Assembly (NCBI RefSeq): GCF_004363955.1
Contig: NZ_SNZR01000013.1
Coordinates: forward strand, 186,001-250,000
DNA: 64,000 nt
Source: Enterovirga rhinocerotis
Lineage (GTDB): Bacteria; Pseudomonadota; Alphaproteobacteria; Rhizobiales; Beijerinckiaceae
Direction: 5' to 3'
Shown piece after piece: positions 35,019-43,883 of this stretch. How positions within the stretch are numbered: position 1 is the first letter of the stretch; the number at the start of each line of letters is the position of its first letter. The position numbers were made by a program, and so were the translations under genes. Under the pieces are notes generated by a model. It was not told the origin of the DNA. It ran no database searches and worked only from the letters and a program-made list of their open reading frames with translations.

Positions 35019-37085
35019 GTGCAGTCTCGGCGACCGACCGACTTCGTCCTGACGGGAGGACGGCCGGAGCCGCTCGGGGCGACGGCGGATGCCGATGGCG
35101 TGAACTTCGCGCTCGTCTCGGCGCATGGGACCGCTGTCGACCTCTGCCTCTTCGATGCGCATGGGGCCGAGCATCGGTTCCGCCTCCCGGCCCGGACCGG
35201 CGATGTCTGGCACGGCCGGCTCGAGGGCGCGGCGCCGGGCCTGCTGTATCTCTACCGTGTCCACGGTCCCTGGCGGCCCGACGAGGGGCATCGCTTCGAT
35301 CCTGGGCGGCCGGTTCTCGATCCCTATGCGCGGCTGCTCTCGGGGCCCTATCGACCGGGCCCGCCCGGCCGGCCGCCCTTCCCGGCGCCCGATGCCGTTC
35401 CGCGCGGCGTCGTGCTCGGGCCGGCGCTGCCCGAGCCGCACCAGCGCCCGATGCGGCCCTGGCGCGACACGGTGATCTACGAGGCTCATGTCCGGGGCCT
35501 GACGAAGCTCCATCCCGCCATCCCGCCCGCCATGCGCGGGACCTATGACGCGCTCGGCCATCCGGCGATCGTCGATCACCTCTTGCGGCTCGGCGTGACG
35601 GCGCTCGAGCTCCTGCCGATCCAGTCCATCGCCGACGAGCCGGCGCTGCTCGCGCGCGGGCTCTCCAATTACTGGGGCTACTCGACCCTCAATTATTTCG
35701 CGCCCGAGCCGCGCTATTTCGGGCCGGCCGGACCGATCGGCCTCAAGCAATCGATCCGCCGCCTGCACGAGGCCGGGATCGAGGTGATCCTCGACGTCGT
35801 CCTCAACCACACCGCCGAGATCGACGAGCCGGGGCCGGTGCTCTCGTTTCGCGGCATCGACAACGCGCTCTATTACAAGCACCGGCCGGGCGAGCCGGGG
35901 CGGCTGCTGGATGTGACCGGCTGCGGCAACAGCTTCGATCTCGGCCAGCCCGCCGCGCGGCGCCTCGCGCTCGACGCCCTGCGCCACTGGGCCGACGAAT
36001 ATGGCATCGACGGGTTCCGCTTCGATCTCGCGACGACCCTCGCGCGCGACGACGGCCCCTTCGATCCGAACTCGGCCTTCTTCGCGGAACTGCGGGCCGA
36101 TTCCGTGCTGTCGAGCCTGAAACTGATCGCCGAGCCCTGGGATCTGGGCGAGGACGGCTATCGGCTCGGGGCCTTCCCGGCTGAATGGTCGGAATGGAAC
36201 GACCGCTTCCGCGACGGCGTGCGCGGGTTCTGGCGCGGCGATGCCGGCCAGCTTCCGCGCCTCGCCCAGGCCCTGTCGGGCTCGCGCGAGATCTTCGCCG
36301 GGCGCAGGCGCGGCCCCCGCGCCTCGGTCAACTATGTCGCCTCTCACGACGGCTTCACGCTGCGCGATCTCGTCAGCTACGCGGAGCGGCACAACGAGGC
36401 GAACGGGGAGGGCAATCGCGACGGGCACGGCCACAACCTCTCGCAGAATTTCGGTCACGAAGGCGACACGGAGGATCGGGACATTCGCGCGCTCCGGGCG
36501 CGCGCCGTGCGCAACCTGATCGCGACGCTGGCCTTGTCCCAGGGAGAGCCCATGCTGCTGGCCGGAGACGAGCTGTCGCGCAGCCAGGGCGGCAACAACA
36601 ACGCCTATGCCCAGGACAACGCGACGAGCTGGCTCGATTGGGAGGCCGGCTTCGCGCATGATCCCGATCTTCCGGATTTCGTCGCCCATGCCGTCTCGCT
36701 GCGCCGAGGCTTTGCCGCGCTTCGGCGCGAGAGCTTCCTGAGGGGCGAGGACCGCGACGGAAGCGGCCGGCGCGACGTCCACTGGCTGACCCCGCGCGGC
36801 ACGCAGCTCGGCTGGGAGGATTGGCAGGACTCCGGCAGCCGGTGCCTCGGCATGCAGATCGGCGACGACGCGCCCGATGGGCGCCGCCTGCTGCTCCTCG
36901 CCAATGCCGGGCCCGAGGCGGTCGCGTTCCGGCTCGCGGCGGAGGTGCCCGGCGGGCCCTGGCGGCCGATTCTCGACACGACGGAGCCGACCGGGCGGCC
37001 GTCCGAAACCGCTCCGATCCTCGACGGCGGAGGAACCTTCCCCTTGGCGCCCCGTTCGCTGGTTCTATTCCAGCAAGCGGATTGA
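35019..37085 (+). CDS. glgX: Glycogen debranching enzyme GlgX (isoamylase type)
   Basis: A 688-residue GH13 enzyme. An N-terminal CBM48 domain (about residues 15-105) precedes the catalytic barrel with Asp336 in GFRFDLATTLARDD, Glu372 in LIAEPWDLG and Asp444 in ASHDGFTLRDL. It hydrolyses alpha-1,6 branches and yields linear maltodextrins, the substrate of TreY/TreZ downstream. The first codon is GTG. glgX-treZ-treY is the standard order for making trehalose from glycogen. Confidence 0.92.
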   Translation: MQSRRPTDFVLTGGRPEPLGATADADGVNFALVSAHGTAVDLCLFDAHGAEHRFRLPARTGDVWHGRLEGAAPGLLYLYRVHGPWRPDEGHRFDPGRPVLDPYARLLSGPYRPGPPGRPPFPAPDAVPRGVVLGPALPEPHQRPMRPWRDTVIYEAHVRGLTKLHPAIPPAMRGTYDALGHPAIVDHLLRLGVTALELLPIQSIADEPALLARGLSNYWGYSTLNYFAPEPRYFGPAGPIGLKQSIRRLHEAGIEVILDVVLNHTAEIDEPGPVLSFRGIDNALYYKHRPGEPGRLLDVTGCGNSFDLGQPAARRLALDALRHWADEYGIDGFRFDLATTLARDDGPFDPNSAFFAELRADSVLSSLKLIAEPWDLGEDGYRLGAFPAEWSEWNDRFRDGVRGFWRGDAGQLPRLAQALSGSREIFAGRRRGPRASVNYVASHDGFTLRDLVSYAERHNEANGEGNRDGHGHNLSQNFGHEGDTEDRDIRALRARAVRNLIATLALSQGEPMLLAGDELSRSQGGNNNAYAQDNATSWLDWEAGFAHDPDLPDFVAHAVSLRRGFAALRRESFLRGEDRDGSGRRDVHWLTPRGTQLGWEDWQDSGSRCLGMQIGDDAPDGRRLLLLANAGPEAVAFRLAAEVPGGPWRPILDTTEPTGRPSETAPILDGGGTFPLAPRSLVLFQQAD

Positions 37086-37098
37086 GGGGGCGGGGCTG

Positions 37099-39015
37099 AT
37101 GCGGCACCGGCATGCCATGCCGTTCGGGGCCGAGATGGATCGGGCCTCGACCCGCTTCGCGCTCTGGGCGCCGAGCGCGGACGAGGTGACGCTCGTCCTC
37201 GACGGCCAGGACCATGCCATGCCGCCTGCCGGCGAAGGCTGGCGCCGCCTCGTCGTGCCGGGCGTCGCGGCCGGCGCGCGCTACGGGTTCCGCATCGGCG
37301 ACCTCTTCGTGCCGGACCCTGCCTCGCGCTTCCAGCCGGACGACGTGAAGGGCGCGAGCGCCGTCGTCGATCCCGCCGCCTTCGACTGGCCCGACGACGA
37401 TTGGCGCGGGAGGCCGTGGGAAGAGGCGGTGATCTCCGAGATCCATGTCGGCACGGCGACGCGGGACGGCACCTTCGCGGCCCTCGCCGAGACCCTGCCG
37501 GATCTCGCCGCGCTCGGGGTCACGGCCATCGAGCTGATGCCGATCGGCGAGTTCCACGGCCGGCGCAACTGGGGCTATGACGGCGTCCTGCCCTATGCGC
37601 CCGATGCGGCCTACGGCACCCCGGACGATCTGAAGCGCCTCGTCGCGCGCGCCCATTCGCTCGGGCTGATGGTCTTCCTCGACGTCGTCTACAATCATTT
37701 CGGGCCGGTCGGGAATTATCTCCACGGCTACGCGGCGAGCTTCTTCACCGAGCGGCATCCGACCCCGTGGGGCGCGGGCCTCAACGTCGACGGCGCGGAC
37801 GGGAGGCCGGTCCGCGACTTCTTCATCGAGAACGCCCTGTTCTGGCTCGACGAGTACCGGATGGACGGTCTGCGGCTCGATGCCGTCCACGCCATCCGCG
37901 ACGAATCCGGCGAGCATCTCCTCGGCGAACTCGCCCGGCGCGCGCGTGCCCTCGCGCCGGACCGGCACATCCACCTCATCCTCGAGAACGAGCATAACGA
38001 GGCGGGCTGGCTCGAACGCGACGCGGACCACGCCCCGATCTTCCATACCGCGCAGTGGAACGACGACATCCACCATTGCTGGCACGTCCTGCTGACGGGC
38101 GAGCGCGATTCCTATTACGCGAGCTTCGCCGACGATCCGGTCGGCCGGCTGCGGCGGGGGCTCGCGGAGGGCTTCGTCTACCAGGGCGAGGGCTCGCTCC
38201 ACGGGGAGGGCGGCGCGCGCGGCACGCCCTCGGCGCATCTGCCGCCCGCGGCCTTCGTGAACTTCCTCCAGAACCACGACCAGGTCGGCAACCGCGCCTT
38301 CGGCGACCGGCTCGCGCCCGATCCCGACCGGCTCGCCCTCGCGCGCGCCGCGCTGCTCCTCGCGCCGCAGATCCCGATGCTGTTCATGGGCGAGGAATGG
38401 GGGGCCTCGACCCCGTTCCGCTTCTTCGTCGATTACGACGACGATCCGGACCTCGCCCGCGCGGTCCGCGAGGGCCGCCGCCGCGAGTTCCGCCACTTCC
38501 CGGCCTTCGCCGACGAGGCCGCCGCCGCGGCGATCCCCGACCCCAATGCCGAGGCCACCTTCGCGGCCTCGGTCCTCGACCGGGCGGAGGCGTCGCGGCC
38601 GCCGCACGACGCGATCCTCGCCGATACCCGCCGCCTCCTCGCGATCCGCAGCCGGGAGATCGTGCCGGTGACGCGGTCGCGGTTCCTCGAGGCCGAGACG
38701 CTCGTCAGCCCCCTTCCTCATGCCGAGGCCCCGCTGCGCGGGGCACCTCAGGATGAGGAGGGAGGGAGTGTTCAGCCCAGCGCTCAGCAGGATAGAGGAG
38801 GGGCATCGGCTCCTGCCGATCGCCTCGTCGACATCCGCTGGCGCTACGAGGCGGGCAGCCTGCGCCTCGCAATCCTGCCGGGAGAGGGCTCGATCGCCCG
38901 TTCCGTCGACCCCGGCGAGCGGATCGTCTGGCACTCGCCCGCGCTTCGTCCCGAGGCGGGCGGCATCCATCTCTTTCCCTGGACGGGGTTCGTCACCGTC
39001 GGAGCGCGCGCGTGA
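37099..39015 (+). CDS. treZ: Malto-oligosyltrehalose trehalohydrolase with an in-frame repeat insert
   Basis: A 638-residue GH13 enzyme. CBM48-like N-terminus, then Asp261 (GLRLDAVHAI), Glu296 (LILENEHNEAG) and Asp394 (LQNHDQVGNRA) form the triad. TreZ cuts free trehalose from maltooligosyl-trehalose made by TreY. GGGG lies before the ATG and 13 bases separate it from glgX. Residues about 537-575 are unusual: they read through a palindromic repeat (38716-38758) and adjoining low-complexity DNA between the barrel and the C-terminal beta domain. The frame stays open to a normal C-terminus. Confidence 0.92.
   Translation: MRHRHAMPFGAEMDRASTRFALWAPSADEVTLVLDGQDHAMPPAGEGWRRLVVPGVAAGARYGFRIGDLFVPDPASRFQPDDVKGASAVVDPAAFDWPDDDWRGRPWEEAVISEIHVGTATRDGTFAALAETLPDLAALGVTAIELMPIGEFHGRRNWGYDGVLPYAPDAAYGTPDDLKRLVARAHSLGLMVFLDVVYNHFGPVGNYLHGYAASFFTERHPTPWGAGLNVDGADGRPVRDFFIENALFWLDEYRMDGLRLDAVHAIRDESGEHLLGELARRARALAPDRHIHLILENEHNEAGWLERDADHAPIFHTAQWNDDIHHCWHVLLTGERDSYYASFADDPVGRLRRGLAEGFVYQGEGSLHGEGGARGTPSAHLPPAAFVNFLQNHDQVGNRAFGDRLAPDPDRLALARAALLLAPQIPMLFMGEEWGASTPFRFFVDYDDDPDLARAVREGRRREFRHFPAFADEAAAAAIPDPNAEATFAASVLDRAEASRPPHDAILADTRRLLAIRSREIVPVTRSRFLEAETLVSPLPHAEAPLRGAPQDEEGGSVQPSAQQDRGGASAPADRLVDIRWRYEAGSLRLAILPGEGSIARSVDPGERIVWHSPALRPEAGGIHLFPWTGFVTVGARA
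38716..38758. repeat. Palindromic repeat, family C, inside treZ
   Basis: The sequence CCTCATGCCGAGGCCCCG pairs with CGGGGCACCTCAGGATGAGG around the loop CTGCG. The same CCTCA...TGAGG ends mark family C at 10806-10952 and 47274-47366. It is read in frame as part of TreZ, followed by a GGGAGGGAG stretch that may be the remainder of the insertion. Confidence 0.75.
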
Positions 39016-42000
39016 GCCTTGAAGCGATCGACCGGCTGTCCGGGCTCGTCGGCATTCCGTCCGGCTATCGCGACGCCTTCGGCGACTGGATCGAGGTCGG
39101 ATCGGCCCGCCGCGCGGCGATGCTGGACCGTCTCGGCTTCCCGACCGGGGACGAGCGCGAGGCGGCCGCGAGCATCGCCCTCGCCGAGGACCTGCGCGGC
39201 CGGGTCGTTCCGCGCAGCATCGCCGTCCTGGCGGAGGCGGAGCCGTGCCTGCCGGTCGCGGCGGCAGCCGGGATGGTGGGCTGGCGGCTCACCGACGAGG
39301 CGGGGCGTATCCGCGAAGGACACGCCGCGGTCGTCGACGGGCGGATCACGCTGCCCGCCCTCCCGGCGGGCTATCACCGCCTCGCTCTCGACATCGCGGG
39401 CGCCGAGGCCGAGGCGACGATCATCGCCGCGCCCGCTTGCGCCTGGCAGCCGGACTGGATGAGCGACGAAGCCCGGCTGTGGGGGCTGTCGGCGCAGGTC
39501 TACGGCCTCCGCTCGGAGAGCGACCTCGGCATCGGCGGCTACGGCGAGGTGAAGCGGGCGGCGGCGGAGGCCGGCCCTCTCGGCGCGGCCTTTCTTGGCC
39601 TCTCCCCTGTGCACGCGCTGTTCGGCGCCGATCGCGCCAAGGTCTCGCCCTATTCGCCCTCCTCGCGCCTGTTCCTCGAGACGATCCATATCGACCCGCG
39701 CGCCCTGCCGGGTTTCGCGGGAAGCCGGGCCGCCGCGCTGCTCGAAGAACCGGGCCGCGCCGCCCGCATCGCCGCCCTGCGCGATCTCGCGCTCGTCGAT
39801 CATGCCGGTGTCTGGGCCGAGCTGGCGCCGGTGCTGGAGGCCTATTTCGAGGATCGCCGCGAGGCGATCGAACACGGCCTCGCCGCCTTTCGCCGCGAAT
39901 CCGGCCCTGCCCTCGAAGCGCATGCCGTCTTCGAGGCGCTGTCCGAGCATTTCCGGCGCGAGGGGCGCTGGTGGCTCGGCGACTGGCCGCCCGAATTCCG
40001 CCTCGCGGGCACGCCCGACGTGCAGGCCTTCGCGCGGGAGAACGCCGAGCGGGTCGCCTTCCATGCCTGGCTGCAGATGGTCGCGGACGACCAGCTCGCC
40101 GCCGCCCACCAGGCCGCCTGCGAGAGCGGCATGGCGCTCGGCCTCTACCGCGACCTCGCGGTCGGGTCCGACCGCGGCGGGTCCGAGGTCTGGTCGGCCC
40201 CCGACCTCTATGCCCAGACGCTGTCCATCGGCGCGCCGCCCGATCTCCTCGCGCCGCAGGGGCAGGATTGGGGTCTGCCGCCGCTGCACCCGCTCATGCT
40301 CCAGGCGAGCGGGCTGCAAGCGTTCCGGGCGCTGGTGCGGGCCAATCTGCGCCATGCCGGCGCGATCCGGATCGACCATGCGTTCCAGCTGAGCCGCCTC
40401 TACCTGATGCCGGTCGGCGCGCCGGGCTCGGAGGGCGCCTATGTCGAGTATCCCGTCGAGGCGATGCTGGCGGTCCTCCGTCTCGAAAGCCATCGCGCCA
40501 AGGCGCTCGTCATCGCCGAGGATCTCGGCACGGCCCCCGAGGGGTTCTCCGACGCGATCATGGCCTCGGGCATCCTCAGCTATCGCGTGCTCGCCTTCGA
40601 GCGGGAGGCCGACGGCGCCTTCAAGCCGCCGGCCGCCTATCCGCGCAACGCCATGGCGGTGGTCTCGACCCACGACCTGCCGACCCTCGCCGGCTGGTGG
40701 CGCGGGCTCGACACCGACCTCCGCCAGGGGCTCGGCATCTACGATCCGGACCGGGCCGACCACGAGCGCGCCGAGCGGGCGCGGGATCGGGCGAGCCTCG
40801 TCGCCGCGCTCGCGGGGGAGGGGACCTTTGCCGGCGATCCGGCGGAGCTGCCGGAGGCCGCGCCGTCCGAAGCCGTCATCCGCTATCTCGCTCGCACGCC
40901 CTCCGCCGTGATGGCGGTGCAATATGAGGACGTGCTCGGCACGCTCAACCAGGCCAATATCCCCGGCACGACGGAAGGCCATCCGAACTGGCGGCGCAAG
41001 CTCGAAGCCGATCTCGGCACGATCGACGCGCCGGGCGGCCCGCTCGCCAAGGTCGCGGCGGCGCTCGCCGCCGAGGGACGCGGGCCGCGCGAGGCGACGA
41101 CGCCGCTCGCCGCGCCCCCGCCGCGCGCGACCTACCGGCTCCAGTTCCATGCCGGCTTCACCTTCGACGACGCGATCGCGATCCTGCCGTACCTGGCGAA
41201 GCTCGGGATCAGCCACGTCTACGCCTCGCCGATCCATCGCGCCCGGCCCGGCTCGACCCATGGCTACGACATCGTCGACCATGCCGAGGTGAATCCCGAG
41301 CTCGGCGGGCTCGACGGCTTCGTCCGGCTGACAGACGCCCTGCGCGACCGCGGCCTCGGCCTGATCCTCGACATCGTGCCGAACCACATGGGCGTTGGCG
41401 GAGCCGATAACGGGGATTGGCTGTCGGTCCTCGAATGGGGCGCGCTCTCGCCTTTCGCGTCGACCTTCGACATCGACTGGGAGCGGCTCGGGGCGGGCGG
41501 CAAGCTCGTCGTGCCCGTGCTCGGCGAGCGCTACGGCGAGGCGCTGGAGAAGGGCGATCTCCGCCTCTCCTTCGATCCGGCCGAAGGCAGCTTCAGCGTG
41601 CATCATCACGAGCACCGGCTGCTGCTCTCGCCACTCACCTATCCGCTCATCCTCGACCGGGCGCTCGCGGCCCTCGATTCCCTCGAAGGGCAGGGCGAGC
41701 TGATCGCGATCTCCGACCGCCTGCGGGCGATGCAGGAGGAGGCGGCTCCGGACCGCCGTGCCGCCTTTCCCGAGGAAGCCGAGGCGCTGAAGCGGCGTCT
41801 CGCCGAGGCGGTCGCGGGATCGGCCGCCCTCGCGGGCGCGGCGGAGCGCGCGGTGTCGGTGGTCAACGGCGTGCCGGGCATGGCCGAGAGCTTCGGCACC
41901 CTGCACCGCATCCTCGACATGCAGGCCTACCGGCCGGCGCATTGGCGGGTCGCGGCGAGCGAGATCAACTATCGTCGCTTCTTCGACATCAACGGCCTCG

Positions 42001-43883
42001 CGGGCGTGCGGATCGAGGAGCCGGAAGTCTTCAGCCGCACCCATGAGCTGATCTTCGACCTCGTGCGGCAGGGCCGCATCCAGGGCCTGCGCATCGACCA
42101 TGTCGACGGGCTCGCCGATCCCGAGGGTTATCTGAAGGCGGTCCAGGCCGAGATCGGGCCGGGCTTCTATGTCGTCGTCGAGAAGATCCTCGAGCCCGGC
42201 GAGGAGCTCCGGCCCTGGCAGGTATCCGGCACGACCGGCTACGACGTCCTGAACCTCATCGACGGCATCATGATCCGCGAGGAGAACGGCGCCCGTTTCG
42301 AGACGATCTACCGCGCGGCCTCCGGGCTGGAGGGGCGCTATTTCGACCTCCTGCGGGAGGCCAAGACCGAGATCCTGCAATCCTCCTTCGCGAGCGAACT
42401 CGAGGTCCTCGTCTCGGACCTGAAGCGCATCGCCGATTCGGATCGCCGCACCCGGGACTACACGGCCCACGGCATGCGCATCGCGCTGTCGGAGATCATC
42501 GCGCGCTTCCCCGTCTACCGCTCCTATCTGACGGAGGGCGAGGTCTCGCCGGCCGATCTCGGCCTCGTCGAGGAGACGATCGCCTCGGCCCGTCGCCATT
42601 CGGCCCTGCCCGACCATTCGGTGCACGGCTTCGTCGCCGATTGCCTGCTCGGGCGGATCGAGACGAGCGGTCCCGGCCGTCCGACCGCCGAGCATGTCGC
42701 GCGCTTCCGCCGCCGCTTCCAGCAGCTCACCGGCCCGGTCATGGCGAAGAGCCTCGAGGACACGCTCTTCTACCGCTATGCCCGCCTGATCGCCCTCAAC
42801 GAGGTCGGCGGCGATCCGGCCCATTTCGGCGTCTCGATCGAGCGCTTTCATGCCGAGAACGCCGAGCGCGCCCGCCTCTGGCCGGACGCCATGATCGCGA
42901 CCGCGACCCACGACACGAAGCGCGGCGAGGATGCGCGTGCGCGACTCGCGGCGCTCTCCGAAGTCCCGGAGGATTGGGAGGCGGCGCTCGCCGAATGGGA
43001 GCGTCTTACGGCCCCGCACCTGCGCGATATCGACGGCGTGCCGGCGCCGGACGCGAATGACGGGACCATTCTTCTCCAGACGATCCTCGGCGCCTGGCCG
43101 CTGGAGCTGCTGGGGGAGGGCGTTGCTCACCCTCCCCTGGAGGGGGAGGGTGAACTGCTCGCCGCCTTCGCCTCCCGGCTGCACGGCTTCGTCGAGAAGG
43201 CTCTGCGGGAGGCGAAAAGGCATACGAGCTGGGTGAATGTCGACGAGGCCTACGAGAGCGCCGCGAAGGACCTCGTCTCGGCATTGCTCGCCCCTAGCTC
43301 GGAGTTCCTGACCTCGTTCCGCCCCCTCGCGGCCCGCCTCGCCGAGGCCGGGATGCGGAACGGGCTCGTGCGGACCGCGCTCAAGGCGACGCTGCCCGGC
43401 GTGCCGGACATCTACCAGGGCAGCGAGTTCTGGGATCTTTCGCTGGTCGATCCGGACAACCGACGGCCTGTCGACTACGCGGCCCGCGAAGCGGCCCTGG
43501 CAGACGGAGGGATGGCGGCCGATCTCGTCTCGCGCTGGCCGGACGGACGCGTGAAACAGGCCGTGATCGCGGCGCTTCTGGTCGACCGCGCCCGCAGCCC
43601 CGGCCTCTATGCCGACGGCGATTACCGCCCGCTTCTCGCCGGTGGCGGCGATGGCGGGCGCATTCTCGCCTTCGCCCGCGAGCATGGCGGGGAGGCGCTG
43701 GTGACGGCGGCGCTCCGCTTCCCCCTGTCGGGCGGGAGCATCGCGGAGAGCCGCGTCCCGGTTCCAGAGGGCAATTGGCACGACCGGCTGAGCGGCCGGA
43801 CCTTCGATGTCGGACCGACGGGACTGACTGGACGGGAGCTTTTCGCGTCCCTACCCGTTGCCGTCCTGAGGAGAACTGTATGA
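39012..43883 (+). CDS. Fusion of 4-alpha-glucanotransferase (MalQ) and malto-oligosyltrehalose synthase (TreY)
   Basis: A 1623-residue two-enzyme protein. Residues 1 to about 690 are a GH77 MalQ domain with Asp455 (IRIDHAFQL), Glu503 (VIAEDLGTAP) and Asp555 (STHDLPTLAGW). Residues about 705-1623 are a GH13_26 TreY domain (ATYRLQFHAGFTFDDAI) with Asp1029 (GLRIDHVDGL), Glu1057 (VVVEKILEPGEEL) and Asp1301 (ATHDTKRGEDAR). MalQ redistributes maltodextrin chains; TreY turns the reducing end into a trehalose unit for TreZ. The GTG overlaps the treZ stop. A 23-base GGGAGGG/CCCTCCC hairpin lies inside the TreY part near residue 1373. Confidence 0.93.
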   Translation: MSLEAIDRLSGLVGIPSGYRDAFGDWIEVGSARRAAMLDRLGFPTGDEREAAASIALAEDLRGRVVPRSIAVLAEAEPCLPVAAAAGMVGWRLTDEAGRIREGHAAVVDGRITLPALPAGYHRLALDIAGAEAEATIIAAPACAWQPDWMSDEARLWGLSAQVYGLRSESDLGIGGYGEVKRAAAEAGPLGAAFLGLSPVHALFGADRAKVSPYSPSSRLFLETIHIDPRALPGFAGSRAAALLEEPGRAARIAALRDLALVDHAGVWAELAPVLEAYFEDRREAIEHGLAAFRRESGPALEAHAVFEALSEHFRREGRWWLGDWPPEFRLAGTPDVQAFARENAERVAFHAWLQMVADDQLAAAHQAACESGMALGLYRDLAVGSDRGGSEVWSAPDLYAQTLSIGAPPDLLAPQGQDWGLPPLHPLMLQASGLQAFRALVRANLRHAGAIRIDHAFQLSRLYLMPVGAPGSEGAYVEYPVEAMLAVLRLESHRAKALVIAEDLGTAPEGFSDAIMASGILSYRVLAFEREADGAFKPPAAYPRNAMAVVSTHDLPTLAGWWRGLDTDLRQGLGIYDPDRADHERAERARDRASLVAALAGEGTFAGDPAELPEAAPSEAVIRYLARTPSAVMAVQYEDVLGTLNQANIPGTTEGHPNWRRKLEADLGTIDAPGGPLAKVAAALAAEGRGPREATTPLAAPPPRATYRLQFHAGFTFDDAIAILPYLAKLGISHVYASPIHRARPGSTHGYDIVDHAEVNPELGGLDGFVRLTDALRDRGLGLILDIVPNHMGVGGADNGDWLSVLEWGALSPFASTFDIDWERLGAGGKLVVPVLGERYGEALEKGDLRLSFDPAEGSFSVHHHEHRLLLSPLTYPLILDRALAALDSLEGQGELIAISDRLRAMQEEAAPDRRAAFPEEAEALKRRLAEAVAGSAALAGAAERAVSVVNGVPGMAESFGTLHRILDMQAYRPAHWRVAASEINYRRFFDINGLAGVRIEEPEVFSRTHELIFDLVRQGRIQGLRIDHVDGLADPEGYLKAVQAEIGPGFYVVVEKILEPGEELRPWQVSGTTGYDVLNLIDGIMIREENGARFETIYRAASGLEGRYFDLLREAKTEILQSSFASELEVLVSDLKRIADSDRRTRDYTAHGMRIALSEIIARFPVYRSYLTEGEVSPADLGLVEETIASARRHSALPDHSVHGFVADCLLGRIETSGPGRPTAEHVARFRRRFQQLTGPVMAKSLEDTLFYRYARLIALNEVGGDPAHFGVSIERFHAENAERARLWPDAMIATATHDTKRGEDARARLAALSEVPEDWEAALAEWERLTAPHLRDIDGVPAPDANDGTILLQTILGAWPLELLGEGVAHPPLEGEGELLAAFASRLHGFVEKALREAKRHTSWVNVDEAYESAAKDLVSALLAPSSEFLTSFRPLAARLAEAGMRNGLVRTALKATLPGVPDIYQGSEFWDLSLVDPDNRRPVDYAAREAALADGGMAADLVSRWPDGRVKQAVIAALLVDRARSPGLYADGDYRPLLAGGGDGGRILAFAREHGGEALVTAALRFPLSGGSIAESRVPVPEGNWHDRLSGRTFDVGPTGLTGRELFASLPVAVLRRTV
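43110..43150. repeat. Short C/G-rich hairpin inside the TreY domain
   Basis: GGGGGAGGGCG, then CACCCTCCCCTGGAGGGGGAGGGTG, a near-perfect palindrome, read in frame as GEGVAHPPLEGEGE. Its ends recall family A (CCCTCCCC/GGGGAGGG), but it is much shorter. It may be a remnant insert or chance. Confidence 0.45.

Noticed and set aside
33474-36782. A 1102-codon minus-strand open frame opposite otsA and glgX
   Set aside because: Same compositional artefact; no motifs, no ribosome binding site, and two well-supported genes lie on the other strand.
38844-43781. A 1645-codon open frame on the minus strand opposite malQ/treY
   Set aside because: High GC keeps antisense frames open. The translation is Arg/Gly/Asp/His-rich with no domain, while the plus-strand frame has complete catalytic motifs.
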